Below, one piece after another: positions 42,131 through 52,222 of a stretch of 64,000 bases of DNA. The DNA comes from Brucella oryzae (lineage in GTDB: Bacteria > Pseudomonadota > Alphaproteobacteria > Rhizobiales > Rhizobiaceae), in NCBI GenBank assembly GCA_012103035.1, contig JAAVLL010000001.1:1028501-1092500 (forward strand), read 5' to 3'. The position numbers and the translations under genes are program-made. The notes under the pieces are model-generated. The model searched no databases. It was not told the DNA's origin and was given only the letters and a program-made list of their open reading frames with translations. Every line of letters begins with the position of its first letter. Positions within the stretch are counted from its first letter, which is position 1.

Positions 42131-42970
42131 GTGACTGTTCATTTTATTGGAGCCGGTCCCGGCGCGGCGGACCTTATCACCGTGCGCGGTCTGCGCCTGA
42201 TCGAGCAATGTCCTGTCTGTATCTATGCTGGGTCGCTGGTGCCGAAGGAGATTGTTGCCGGAGCACCTAAGGATGCGCGGCTTGTCGATAGTTCATCGCT
42301 TACCCTTGATGAGATTATCGCCGAAATGGAAGCCGCACATGCGCAAGGCTTCGACGTTGCACGGGTTCATTCCGGTGATCCGTCGATCTATGGTGCGATG
42401 GCCGAACAGATGCGTCGTCTGGACAGCCTCGGCATTCCTTATGACGTGACGCCAGGTGTGCCTGCTTTTGCGGCCGCTGCGGCTGCCATGAAACGAGAAT
42501 TGACCATTCCGGAGGTCAATCAGACCATTATTCTGACCCGCACCTCAATGAAATCATCTGCGATGCCTGAAGGTGAAGACCTTGCCACGCTCGGGCGGTC
42601 GGGGGCGACGCTGGTAATTCATCTCTCCATACGGAACCTTAGCAAAATCGAGGCCGAGCTGGCACCTCTTTACGGTGCTGATTGCCCGGTCGTCATTGCT
42701 TATCGCATCGGATGGCCTGACGAACTGATTCTACGCGGTACGTTGTCGGATATAGCGGAGAAGGTGGCCGCATCCGGGTTGAAACGCACGGCAATGATTT
42801 TTGTCGGACGCGGACTGGACCCTAAAAGCTTTCGCGATTCAGCGCTTTATCATGAAGCGCATAGCCATGTGGCGCGTTCAAAACCTAGTGCTGCGCGGGC
42901 GAATATGATCGCATCTTCCGGCGAGGCGACAATGTTTTTGGCTACAACCGGTGGACGGAAATCATCATGA
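42131..42970 (+). CDS. cobM: Precorrin-4 C11-methyltransferase CobM
   Basis: SAM-dependent methyltransferase that methylates precorrin-4 at C-11. A GTG start at 42131 is chosen because AAGGAAAA precedes it and the family begins VHFIGAGPGAADLITVRGLRLIEQCPVCIYAGSLVP. Further marks are VHSGDPSIYGAMAEQMRRLD, YDVTPGVPAFAAAAAAMKRELTIPEV, TIILTRTSMKSSAMPEGEDLATL and FVGRGLDPKSFRDSALYHEAHSH. The frame is intact (280 residues). It reads away from cobK, and its last 121 bases overlap the 3' end of that convergent gene. Confidence 0.95.
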   Translation: MTVHFIGAGPGAADLITVRGLRLIEQCPVCIYAGSLVPKEIVAGAPKDARLVDSSSLTLDEIIAEMEAAHAQGFDVARVHSGDPSIYGAMAEQMRRLDSLGIPYDVTPGVPAFAAAAAAMKRELTIPEVNQTIILTRTSMKSSAMPEGEDLATLGRSGATLVIHLSIRNLSKIEAELAPLYGADCPVVIAYRIGWPDELILRGTLSDIAEKVAASGLKRTAMIFVGRGLDPKSFRDSALYHEAHSHVARSKPSAARANMIASSGEATMFLATTGGRKSS

Positions 42971-43631
42971 CCGGAAGCCCAAGCGTGCGGGCAGCTTCGA
43001 TTTTGCATAGGAAATGGTGCCCCTGAATTGCGGCAGACGATCAGCCCGATCCTGCGGCCCTCCAGAAAATGCTTCTCCGCAGCGTAATCGCCGGGTTTTG
43101 CCAGAACGATCTCGCAATCCTGTGGCAGTGTCACATCCGGCGGATCGATCATACGGATGATGAAATGAACGTCGGCACGCTCCGCAAAGGGGCGATATGC
43201 TGGCGACCGAGCGCCAGAAACACACGCTCACCGGGCGGGATGGCATTCGCTGCTTCGGCTTCGTTGGAAATATCGATCCAAGCGTCTCCGGGCTTTTCCT
43301 CCCAGGCGGGGCGTTCCAGTCGCACCAATCGTATGCCGCGCTTGCTTGCTGCCTGAACTGCGTTTTGCGAGATGCGCGCAGCATAAGGGTGGGTCGCATC
43401 GATGATAAGATCGATCCCTTCGCTATCGAGATAAGAGGTAAGGCCGTCAATGCCTCCGAAGCCGCCGCTTCGAACTGTTCCAGTCAGTTTTGCTGGATTG
43501 CTGGTGCGTCCGGCAAGCGATGTGATGGCATTGACGGGCAGTTCCGCAAAGGCCGTTGCAAGCGCCGCAGCCTCGGCCGTTCCACCCAAAATGAGTATCT
43601 TGGGGTCAGACGCGCGCAAGGATATTTCCAC
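42850..43631 (-). CDS. cobK: Precorrin-6A reductase CobK, frameshifted
   Basis: NADPH-dependent reductase that converts precorrin-6A to precorrin-6B. A GTG at 43631 starts MEISLRASDPKILILGGTAEAAALATAFAELPVNAITSLAGRT. Then VRSGGFGGIDGLTSYLDSEGIDLIIDATHPYAARISQNAVQAASKRGIRLVRLERPAW is diagnostic. Breaks near 43155 and 43010 join GRQHIAPLRSVP to PDCEIVLAKPGDYAAEKHFLEGRRIGLIVCRNSGA and PVVAKNIVASPEDAIIFARAALGFERATW. The start overlaps the upstream cbiD end by about 26 bases; the 3' end overlaps cobM in antisense. Confidence 0.92.
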
Positions 43632-44711
43632 TGCGATCAGTCACGATAATTTCGACTTCCACAGGCGCACCACGAAGGGTTTCGAGCGCTGTCTCTTTCG
43701 CCTTAAGCGCAATTGGCGTAGCCATATCGATGCCAAATGATCGAGTCAGTTCAAGCACTTCCATAGCAGTGTTCGCAAAGAGAATCTGATCCTTCATGCT
43801 TTTCGGCGCGCCAGCCTTTTCGGCGATTGTCCAGAGGAAGCTCTTGTCCACTTGCGAGCGCGATGAATGGAGGTCAAGTGCGCCTTGGGCAAGCTTTGTC
43901 AGCTTGGCGAAACCGCCGGCGATTGTAAGTTTGTCGATGGGGTGGTCACGCAGATATTTGAGCACACCGCCCGCGAAATCGCCCATGTCGAGAATGGCAA
44001 AATCCGGCAGATCATAGAGCGCCTGCGCGGCGTCTTCGGAGGTTGAACCGGTCGCGCCGAGCACATGTTTTTGTCTGGCTGCACGCGCAACGTCGATGCC
44101 GCGATGGATCGAATGTATCCAGGCTGAGCAGGAAAACGGGTGAACCACACCGGTGGTGCCAAGAATGGAAATGCCGCCGATAATACCGAGACGCGGGTTC
44201 CATGTCTTCTTGGCAATCTCCTCGCCGCCGGGCACCGATATGGTAATGACGAGATCGGCGGGCAGGCCATATTCAGCGCAGGTCTGCTCGCAGATTTCCG
44301 TCATCATGCGACGTGGGACCGGATTGATAGCTGCTTCGCCCGGAGGAATTTGCAAGCCGGGCCGTGTAACTGTTCCAACCCCTTCACCAGCGCGAAAGAG
44401 GATGCCGGTTCCGGGAGGAGCCGGAAACACTGTCGAGATGATCGTGGCGCCGTGGGTCACGTCGGGGTCGTCGCCCGCATCCTTGACGATGCCTGCCATC
44501 GCATAGCCTTCGCCCAATCCTTCATAAGCAAGCTGGAAATAGGGTACTTCCCCTTTGGGCAGAATTATACCGACAGGATCAGGGAATTCTCCGGTAATCA
44601 GTGCTGTCAATGCTGCCTTGGTGGCAGCGGTCGCGCAGGCACCAGTGGTCCAGCCGCGGCGAAGCTCGGCTTTTCCTGACTTTTATTCGTTGGGGCGGTT
44701 TCGTCATTCAT
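43606..44711 (-). CDS. cbiD: Cobalt-precorrin-5B C1-methyltransferase CbiD, one frameshift
   Basis: SAM-dependent enzyme that methylates the corrin ring at C-1. Start 44711 gives MNDETAPTNKSQEKP; after a break near 44665 another frame supplies the diagnostic ELRRGWTTGACATAATKAALTALI. Later blocks are FPDPVGIILPKGEVPY, KDAGDDPDVTHGATI, GVGTVTRPGLQIPPGEAAINPVPRRMM and ATGSTSEDAAQALYDLPDFAILDMGDFAGGVLKYL. About 368 residues. CbiD is best known from the anaerobic pathway; in this otherwise aerobic gene set it probably stands in for CobF, which is not seen here. Confidence 0.93.
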
Positions 44712-44770
44712 GGACGCCTTATAATGTATCTGATAGCTGTGCCGCTAGTGGATCAATGTGGTTGACGAGA

Positions 44771-45652
44771 ATGAACAAGGCTGAAGAAACGGCAGCATGT
44801 GTCATTGCGAGGAGCAAAGTGACCTTGCCTGCGATGGAACCCGGCCATGTCTGGCTCGTTGGGGCGGGGCCGGGCGATCCCGGCCTTTTGACGCTTCACG
44901 CCGTCAAAGCTTTGCAACAGGCGGATATCATCGTTTATGACGCGCTGGTGGATGATGCCTGTCTTTCTCTCAAGAATGCGGACGCTGTGCTGGAATATGC
45001 AGGCAAACGCGGCGGTAAGCCCTCGCCGAAACAGCGCGATATATCCCTGCGGCTTGTTGAACTTGCGAAACAGGGCAAGAAGGTGCTTCGCCTGAAAGGC
45101 GGCGATCCGTTTGTTTTCGGACGGGGAGCAGAAGAGGCGCTGACCTTGGTGGAACATGGTGTTCCGTTCCGCATCGTTCCCGGAGTGACCGCAGGAATCG
45201 GCGGCCTTGCTTATGCAGGTATTGCAGCCACCCATCGCGATATCAACCAGTCGGTAACGTTCCTGACCGGGCATGACGCAACCGGGGCCATGCCGGATGG
45301 CGTCGATTGGGCGGGCATTGCCAGGTCATCGCCTGTCATCGTCATGTATATGGCGATGAAGCATATCGGCCTCATCGCCAAGCGCCTGATCGAGGCCGGG
45401 CGTTCGCCGGATGAGCCGGTTGCGTTTGTATGCAATGCCAGCTTGCCTGACCAGACCGTGCTTGAAACAACACTGATACAGGCTGCAAAAGATGTCGAAG
45501 CGGCGGGGCTGACCCCGCCCGCCATCGTGGTCGTGGGTGAAGTGGTTCGTCTGCGCGCCGGGCTGGACTGGATGGGCGCGTTAAGCGGTAAAGTCCTATC
45601 CAGTGACCCGCTTTCCAGACGAAACCAAAGTGAGAGAGTGCAGAGCGCATGA
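44771..45652 (+). CDS. cobA: Uroporphyrinogen-III C-methyltransferase CobA (SUMT)
   Basis: Makes precorrin-2 by two SAM-dependent methylations of uroporphyrinogen III. ATG 44771 gives MNKAEETAACVIARSKVTLPAMEPGHVWLVGAGPGDPGLLTLHAVKALQQADIIVYDALV. Family marks are RGGKPSPKQRDISLRLVELAKQGKKVLRLKGGDPFVFGRGAEEALTLVEHGVPFRIVPGVTAGIGGLAYAGIAATHRDIN. The frame is intact (293 residues). It is the stand-alone form, without CysG oxidase domains. Its stop overlaps the cobB start by ATGA. Confidence 0.96.
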   Translation: MNKAEETAACVIARSKVTLPAMEPGHVWLVGAGPGDPGLLTLHAVKALQQADIIVYDALVDDACLSLKNADAVLEYAGKRGGKPSPKQRDISLRLVELAKQGKKVLRLKGGDPFVFGRGAEEALTLVEHGVPFRIVPGVTAGIGGLAYAGIAATHRDINQSVTFLTGHDATGAMPDGVDWAGIARSSPVIVMYMAMKHIGLIAKRLIEAGRSPDEPVAFVCNASLPDQTVLETTLIQAAKDVEAAGLTPPAIVVVGEVVRLRAGLDWMGALSGKVLSSDPLSRRNQSERVQSA

Positions 45653-46955
45653 AGGGTTTCATGATAGCAGCGCCAGCTTCCGGGGCTGGCAAGACAACGG
45701 TAACGCTGGGCTTGTTGCGCGCCTTGAAGCGGCGGGGAGAAGAGCTTGCGCCGGTTAAGGTCGGCCCGGACTATATCGATCCCGCTTATCACAAGGCTGC
45801 AAGCGGGATGGATTGCTTCAATCTGGACCCTTGGGCAATGCGCCCTGAACTTATCAGCGCATTGTCCTCTCGTATGACGGAAAGTGGCGCCAGACTTCTG
45901 GTTGCCGAGGGCATGATGGGGCTCTTTGATGGAGCCATAGACGGCAAGGGTTCTTCTGCCGATCTGGCCCGGATTATCGATTTGCCGGTGGTGCTGGTGG
46001 TGGATTGCGCGCGACAATCACACTCCATTGCCGCTCTGGTGTGGGGGTTCAGCCAGTTTCGCAAGGACGTGCTGATTGCGGGAATTATCCTCAATCGTGT
46101 CGGTAGTCTTCGTCATGAGGCAATGTTGCGCGGCGCATTGGAACCTCTTGGTATTCCGGTTCTTGGTGCATTGCCCGCGATACTGCTCTTTCCTTGCCGG
46201 AAAGGCACTTGGGGCTGGTGCAGGCGGGCGAGCACTCCGATCTTGAGAGCTTTCTCGAACACGCTGCAGATACAATGGAAACGCATATCGATCTGGACGC
46301 GCTGCAGACGATCTGGTCGCGACCGAAGCGTTACGATGCGATGGCCAATGTTCCACGCCTGAAGCCGCTTGGCAGCCACATCGCCGTTGCCCGCGACGAT
46401 GCATTCGCCTTTACCTATGCGCATTTGTTTGAAGGCTGGCGCAGGCGAGGGTGGAAATTTCGTTCTTCTCACCGCTTGGCGATGAGTCTCCGAGACAGGA
46501 TGCCGACGCGATCTATCTGCCGGGCGGCTATCCTGAATTGCATGCCGGGCGTTTGGCGCAGGCCGGACGTTTTCAGGCAGGTATACGCGAAGCCGCAGCG
46601 CGTGGGTTGACGGTTTACGGCGAATGCGGCGGCTACATGGTTCTCGGCGAGAGCTTGCAGGATGCAGAGGGTGTTGCCCACCCTATGCTGGGGCTTTGCC
46701 GCTTGAGACGAGCTTTGCGAAAAGAAAATTGCATCTCGGCTACCGTGTGCTGGAACCGCTTGAAGGTTCCCCTGGACGGAGCCATTGAAGGCGCATGAGT
46801 TTCACTATGCCAGCATCGTGCGCGAAGGAAAGGCGGATCGTCTTTTCCGTGCACGCGATGCTATCGGCGACGATGTTGGTGAAGTGGGCCTGCGGGTCGG
46901 TTCCGTTTCAGGCTCGTTCATGCATGTCATCGATTTTTGCGGAGAGAAAACTTGA
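45649..46955 (+). CDS. cobB: Hydrogenobyrinic/cobyrinic acid a,c-diamide synthase CobB, frameshifted
   Basis: ATP- and glutamine-dependent amidase acting on the a and c side chains of the corrin. Start MKGFMIAAPASGAGKTTVTLGLLRALKRRGEELAPVKVGPDYIDPAYHKAASG. Then LLVAEGMMGLFDGAIDGKGSSADLARIIDLPVVLVVDC. The glutaminase domain (YLPGGYPELHAGRLAQA, GLTVYGECGGYMVLGESLQDAEG, catalytic Cys in GECGG) and the end (HEFHYASIVREGKADRLFRARDAIGDDVGEVGLRVGSVSGSFMHVIDFCGEKT) lie in other frames. Breaks near 46180, 46445, 46700 and 46790. About 435 residues. It overlaps cobA and cobC. Confidence 0.94.
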
Positions 46956-47946
46956 GCGCAGAAATCGAGCATGGCGGTGCGCTCGACAAGGCAGTCGCGC
47001 GTTTTGGCGGCAGGCCGCAAGATTGGCTCGACCTTTCGACGGGCATCAATCCCGAGCATTTTCCGCTTCCCGAACTGACACCGGCAATCTGGAACCGCTT
47101 GCCGGACGAGGGGCTGCTGCAGGAAACGCTGCGATTGGCTCGCATCCATTATCGGCTGAACGAGAAAGCCCCAATTGTGGCAGCGCCCGGCACGCAGGCT
47201 TTGATTCAGCTCGTTCCGACGCTGGTTGCCCCGTCGACGGTTGCCGTCCTCGGGCCTACCTATCAGGAACATGCGGCCTCATTTTCCGCTTCCGGCTGGA
47301 AGGTCGTGCAATGCGCGACAATTGATGAAATTCAGACGAGGCGATTGCGGCAGTCATCGTTAACCCGAACAATCCTGATGGTCGCGTGATTTCGAAAGAG
47401 GCTCTCCTGCATCTTTCGCAAAAGCTCGGTGCTCGCGGCGGGTTTCTGGTTGTTGACGAGGCTTTCGCCGATGCACATGAGGCCATCAGCGTTGCCGCAA
47501 ATGCAGAAGATGCGCCGATAATCGTATTGAAATCCTTCGGCAAGTTCTTTGGGCTTGCTGGCGTTCGGTTGGGCTTTGCAATTGCCGACGCTCGTTTCGT
47601 TGAGGCATTGGCGCAGCGGCTTGGATCATGGGCGGTTTCGGGGCCAGCGCTTGCAATTGCCAGTCATGCCTTTGACGATACCGAAGCGCTTGCAGAATAT
47701 CGCATACGTATTGGTCTGCGACGGCAGGAATTGTCGGCTGTACTTGAAAACTCCGGTCTGAAAGAAATTGGCGGAACGGCGCTGTTTTCCCTCGTTGAAC
47801 ACGCAGATGCACTCGGGATTTATACCAGATTGTGCGAGAGACATATTCTGGTCCGGAAGTTCAATTACGCCCCGCGCTGGTTGCGCATTGGTTTGCCTTT
47901 GGATGATGTGGCGCTTGCGCGGTTTGAAAAGGCGTTGAAATTTTGA
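46952..47946 (+). CDS. cobC: PLP-dependent CobC (threonine-phosphate decarboxylase-like), one frameshift
   Basis: Aminotransferase-fold enzyme that makes the aminopropanol-phosphate side arm of cobalamin. A TTG at 46952, overlapping the cobB stop, gives SAEIEHGGALDKAVARFGGRPQDWLDLSTGINPEHFPLPEL. After a break near 47335 it continues VIVNPNNPDGRVISKEALLHLSQKLGARGGFLVVDEAFAD, with the PLP lysine in VLKSFGKFFGLAGVRLGFA. The end is HILVRKFNYAPRWLRIGLPLDD. About 331 residues. It is translated in line with cobA-cobB and cbiB. Confidence 0.93.
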
Positions 47947-47968
47947 TTCAGTTTTTCTGGTCAAGCTC

Positions 47969-48951
47969 ATGGAAATAAAGTTGATTATCCTTTCGCTGGC
48001 GCTTCTTCTGGATCGTTTTGTCGGCGACCCGCCACAGCTGTGGCAGAGGGTACCACACCCGGTCGTTCTGTTCGGGAAAGCGATTTCGTGGGGCGAAAAG
48101 CGCTGGAACAACCGCAATCTCTCTGCCTCAATGCTTGGCCGAAACGGCATGTGGCTGACGATTGGGCTGGTGATGGCCTGCGTGGCCCTCGGGCTTGTGC
48201 TTGAACTCTCTTTACCTTTCGCCGGGACTGCCGGTGCAGTTGCCGAAATCCTGATCGTGACGGTGCTGCTCGCGCAGAAAAGCCTTGCGGATCATGTGCA
48301 GGCGGTCGCGCTGGCATTGCGTGAGGAAGGGATTGAAGGCGGTCGCCGGGCTGTGTCGATGATCGTCGGGCGCAATCCCGAACATCTCGATGAAGGCGGT
48401 GTCAGCCGTGCAGCGATAGAAAGTCTTGCCGAGAACGCCTCGGATGGCATTGTTGCGCCTGCGTTCTGGTTTCTAGTCGGCGGCTTGCCCGGCCTCTTCG
48501 CTTACAAGCTCATCAACACTGCCGACTCCATGATCGGCCATCTGAATGACCGCTATCGTCACTTCGGTCGTTTTGCCGCAAAGCTGGACGATGTCGCCAA
48601 TTATATCCCAGCCAGACTGACCGGGCTGCTTGCTTCCCTTGCTACAGCGATCACGAAAGGCAGGCTTTCGGGAGGAGAGGCGTTCTCCGTCATGCGCCGC
48701 GATGCGGGTCTGCATCGCTCGCCCAATGCCGGCTGGCCGGAATCGGCCTTTGCAGGTGGGCTGGGATTGGCGCTTGCCGGTCCGCGCCAGTATGGCGCTG
48801 AAAAGTCGAAGGGCCGATGCTGAATGCGTCCGGTAAACGCGAAGCCAACGCCAATGATATCGATGCCGCGCTTCACCTTTTCTGGTCGACGATGAGCGTG
48901 ATGACCGGACTGGTGATCGCTGCAAGCCTGATTGGACTACTTGTCGGCTAG
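47969..48951 (+). CDS. cbiB: Adenosylcobinamide-phosphate synthase CbiB (CobD), one frameshift
   Basis: Integral membrane enzyme that joins adenosylcobyric acid to the aminopropanol-phosphate arm. MEIKLIILSLALLLDRFVGDPPQLWQRVPHPVVLFGKAISWGEKRWNN is the family N-terminus. Other marks are SMIVGRNPEHLDEGGVSRAAIESLAENASDGIVAPAFWF and GLFAYKLINTADSMIGHLNDRYRHFGRFAAKLDDVANYIPARLTGLL. A break near 48812 leads to GPMLNASGKREANANDIDAALHLFWSTMSVMTGLVIAASLIGLLVG. About 327 residues. Its last 15 bases overlap the convergent binding-protein gene. Confidence 0.95.
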
Positions 48952-50042
48952 CACGAACCGTTTGCCATCGAAACGCTGCAGGCGGTTCGGGTTGTCGGTT
49001 CGGATACCGTTGCCATCGAACTTGATGGTGCCAAGAACGGTTTCAAAGGAACTATTGCGGAGTGTGTCGATAAGTGGCTGCTTCTGTTCGTCTGCACGCT
49101 TGATGGCATTCCTAGCAATTTCGGCGCTGGCATAGCCTATGATCGCATAGGCATCTGCAAGTTTCCTGCCTGACGCAGGGCGTCTATTGCGGGCTTTGCT
49201 GTTGAAAGATCCTGCGGGCGGAGCGGAGCAATCATCAAAGTGCCCTGACTTAAGGGCTGCGCACCGGGAGCAGCCTCCAGAAGACTACCGCCTGCAATCG
49301 TCAGCGGATAGTTAAGGGCGGCAGCGCTTGCCCCAATAGCCGCTATATCGTCACGTTCGCCACCGACGTAGACATGGGTAGCGCCCGCGCGCCGTAACCG
49401 GGCGACCAGAGCATTTTGTTTATCGAGCCCTGGCCGATAGGTGTCAGTAAATGCCGGCTGCAACTGTTGTTCTTTGAGGCTGGCCAAAACACGTGCTGCG
49501 CGCTCGCGTCCTTCAATCGTGCCATCATCGATGATGGCAAAGGCTTGTGCGCGCCAAAGACTGCCGAGAAAACTTCCGGTAGCCTGCGTTTCCTTGTCGA
49601 GGCCGGTTGCAAGACGGAACACCGCCATCGGCGATGCTGCGCGTCTTTCGGTCAGTGTGGGTTCGCTGACACCTGATGCTACAATGGGAATGTTTCCCGT
49701 CGCGAGAATGGGAAGTGCTGCCTCCAGCGCTTCCGGACACAGAAAACCGGATGCCAGCCGGACATTCTCCCGCACGAAACGTTCCGCAGCTTCCCTGCCG
49801 CCATCTGCGTCACAGCGATCATCGGAGATAATGAGTTTCACGCTTTTCGCCGCTGCTGCGACACGGGTACCTTCCGCCAGTTGATTGCCCAATGGGGCGA
49901 ACGTCCCGGACAGTGGTGCTGCGAGCCCAACGCGCATATCCTCTGCCTGCGCAACTACCGAACTGGCCAGTAGTATCAGGAGGATGCTTGCCAGCGCTGC
50001 GGCCGGACGTTTCGCTAGCTCGATCACGTGATCCGTCTTCAT
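48937..50042 (-). CDS. Periplasmic binding protein of branched-chain amino acid type (Peripla_BP_6), one frameshift
   Basis: Secreted ligand-binding protein like LivJ/LivK. Start 50042 gives MKTDHVIELAKRPAAALASILLILLASSVVAQA (signal peptide), then DMRVGLAAPLSGTFAPLGNQLAEGTRVAAAAKSVKLIISDDRCDADGGREAAERFV. The core has FLCPEALEAALPILATGNIPIVASGVSEPTLTERR. After a break near 49165 another frame gives ADAYAIIGYASAEIARNAIKRADEQKQPLIDTLR and ends RFDGKRFVLADK at 48937. About 369 residues. No permease or ATPase lies nearby, so it may act with a distant transporter or as a sensor partner. The ligand is unknown. Confidence 0.85.
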
Positions 50043-50203
50043 TAAACAATTCGTGGCATTTTCAACGAAAAGTGGGTAGCTGTTTCCTCGCCTTTGTGCA
50101 ATGCCCGTTATGGGGCCTGTTATTTGGGTCGTTATTACGGGCTTGTTATTTGGGTAGCTGGCTTCAGGTAACATGCCATAGGGCGAGACGGATTCTGTTT
50201 GAC

Positions 50204-50722
50204 GTGCAAACGATTAAGAACATCATTTCAAGTGCAGCTTCGGTGGAATCAAATCCTACCGGGATGCTATGAGTCATTATGCCGGCGCAGTACAGATCGT
50301 CACGACGGCTGGCAGCGCGGGGCGGCGCGGTCTTACGCTCACTGCGGCCTGTTCAGTGTCCGATAATCCGCCGACAATCCTGATCTGCCTGCAGAAGATT
50401 CACGAAGAAACCAGCTGTTCATTGAAAACGGTGTTTTTGCTGTCAATACGCTTGCAGGCTCGCATCAGCAGCTTGCAGACGCGTTTTCGGGCCGTATCGG
50501 CCTGACACAGGATGAGCGCTTTGAACTGGCACGCTGGGATGTTCTGTTGACGGGATCTCCCGTGTTGCAGGGGCGCTTGCCGCTTTCGACTGCCGAGTGA
50601 TCAGCGTCCAGGATCATTCCACGCATCACGTTCTTTTCGGGGAGGTGGTGGGTCTGCGGTCCAAATCCGATGATGAAGCGCTGATCTATCTTAACAGGCG
50701 CTATCATACGCTGGAGTTGTAA
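50204..50722 (+). CDS. cobR: Flavin reductase-family corrin reductase CobR, frameshifted
   Basis: FMN-binding flavin reductase fold. A characterised Brucella protein of this family, CobR, reduces Co(II) to Co(I) in cobyrinic acid a,c-diamide so that CobO can adenosylate it; the place among cob genes supports the same role. The sequence YRDAMSHYAGAVQIVTTAGSAGRRGLTLTAACSVSDNPPTILICLQKIHEE and, in a second frame, FIENGVFAVNTLAGSHQQLADAFSGR...DRRVISVQDHSTHHVLFGEVVGLR is family-typical. The N-terminus is unsettled: GTG 50204 with a frame change before 50240 is my best guess. Further breaks near 50415 and 50575. Confidence 0.75.
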
Positions 50723-50726
50723 TCCG

Positions 50727-51615
50727 ATGAGCCATAGAATGTCGAAACATGGAATAGGTGGTCTGTTTGGGACATTGTTTCTGTTTTTGACTGTGATGGC
50801 ATCGGGGGCAGCAACGTTGCCGCCCTACAAGGACGATTATTTCGCTTATCCCGGCATTATCAGCAGCACCGACAATGGTGATTACAAGGTCATCGACTAC
50901 AACGAAATGCGCGATATCAACGGGCGCGATGCGGTGCCTGAAAACGTGTAAAAGACGCCTATGTCTCGTTGAAGGCGCGCGCTTATCAGAAGGATGTGAC
51001 CTTTCAGACCGCCGCCGGGCCGGTGAAGGCCATGACAGTGGGCAAACGCGAAGGCGCATCCTTTATCGTCATCTACCTGCACGGTCGGGGCGGCAATCGC
51101 CTGCAAGGCATGAATGATTTTACCTTTGGCGGCAATTTCAATCGTGTGAAGAATCTCGCGGCACTAAATAGCGGTCTGTATATTACGCCGGATTTCAAAG
51201 ATTTCGCCGGTACAGGTGAGGCGCAGATTGCCGGATTGATCGAGGCCGCCAAAGCATCATCACCAAATGCTCCGTTGATCCTGTCCTGCGGCTCGCAAGG
51301 CGGAACGCTGTGCTGGCGCATAGCGTCCAATGAAAAGGCGGGTAACCAGCTCGCAGGACTCATTTTGCTTGGCTCGCTTTGGGATGACGGATTCTTCAAG
51401 TCGCCCGCGTTCAGGAAGCGTGTACCGATTTTCTTCGGACATGGAAGCCGCGACCCGGTTTTGCAATCGATAAGCAGGAAGCCTTCTATCGCGAAATACG
51501 TAAGCGTGCGCCGGGCTATCCGGTTCAGTTCCGGCGTTTCGAAAGCGGCAATCACGGCACGCCGATCCGCATGTCCGACTGGCGTGAGATGCTGAACTGG
51601 ATTCTCGCAAAATAA
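50727..51615 (+). CDS. Secreted alpha/beta hydrolase, two frameshifts
   Basis: Exported serine hydrolase-like protein, four bases after cobR. A signal segment (GIGGLFGTLFLFLTVMASGAA) follows MSHRMSKH. After a break near 50945 come EGASFIVIYLHGRGGNRLQGMNDF (oxyanion region) and the nucleophile elbow LILSCGSQGGTLCW. A possible acid lies in FFGHGSRDPV, and after a break near 51462 the catalytic His in RRFESGNHGTPIRMSDWREMLNWILAK. About 296 residues. Substrate unknown; co-transcription with cobR is likely from spacing. Confidence 0.8.
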
Positions 51616-51744
51616 TGATGACAGATTGTGGATGCGAATCGAAATTCCGGCAATGTGACCTTCCTGCCACTCGACAATCTGACAAAACCGAATAGTTATC
51701 GAACTTAAAATTTTACCTACTCAGCAGATACTATGAGGTAGATC

Positions 51745-52208
51745 ATGTACGGACGCGCCCGCACCGGAGCCCGTTTTTAGCTATTGCCATGTTGGCCCCG
51801 CTTGCCGCTGCCTGCACGACGACTGTACCGACCTCGACGGCGACGCCGGGCAAAACCGATGCGCCAGTTAGCGCATCGACGATTTCACTGCCGCGTTTCA
51901 CGCCAACTTCCTATGTCGATCCGGCGCTCGCGCAGCCATGCATCACTGCCGCTGCCAACAAATACTTCCTGCCGGAGCGCGTTATCTCCGCCGTCAATTC
52001 CCGTCCGGGTGCAGCAGGTGGCACCGACGTTGACCTCAAGGTTGATCTGCGCACTGCTGTTTGTCAGGTGACCGCGAAAGGTGGCGTGCGTGCCGTTATC
52101 GATACGTCGCCGAAGAGCGCCGATCAGGTTGCAGCCGAAGCCGCTGCTGCCAAGGCCGACGCAGCAGCTGCTGCTCAGCCGAAGAAGGCCAAGGCGAAGA
52201 AGAACTGA
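51745..52208 (+). CDS. Small lipoprotein, one frameshift
   Basis: Start ATG 51745 gives MYGRARTGARF and hits a stop at a TTTTT run (51773-51777); one extra T restores LAIAMLAPLAAACTTT, a signal with lipobox (LAAAC). The mature part has CITAAANKYFLPERVISAVNSRPGAAGGTDVDLKVDLRTAVCQVTAKGGVRAVIDTS, with two cysteines, and an Ala/Lys-rich tail. About 154 residues. I recognise no named family. The preceding 130 bases hold its promoter region. Confidence 0.7.
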
Positions 52209-52222
52209 TTCAACAAACAAAG

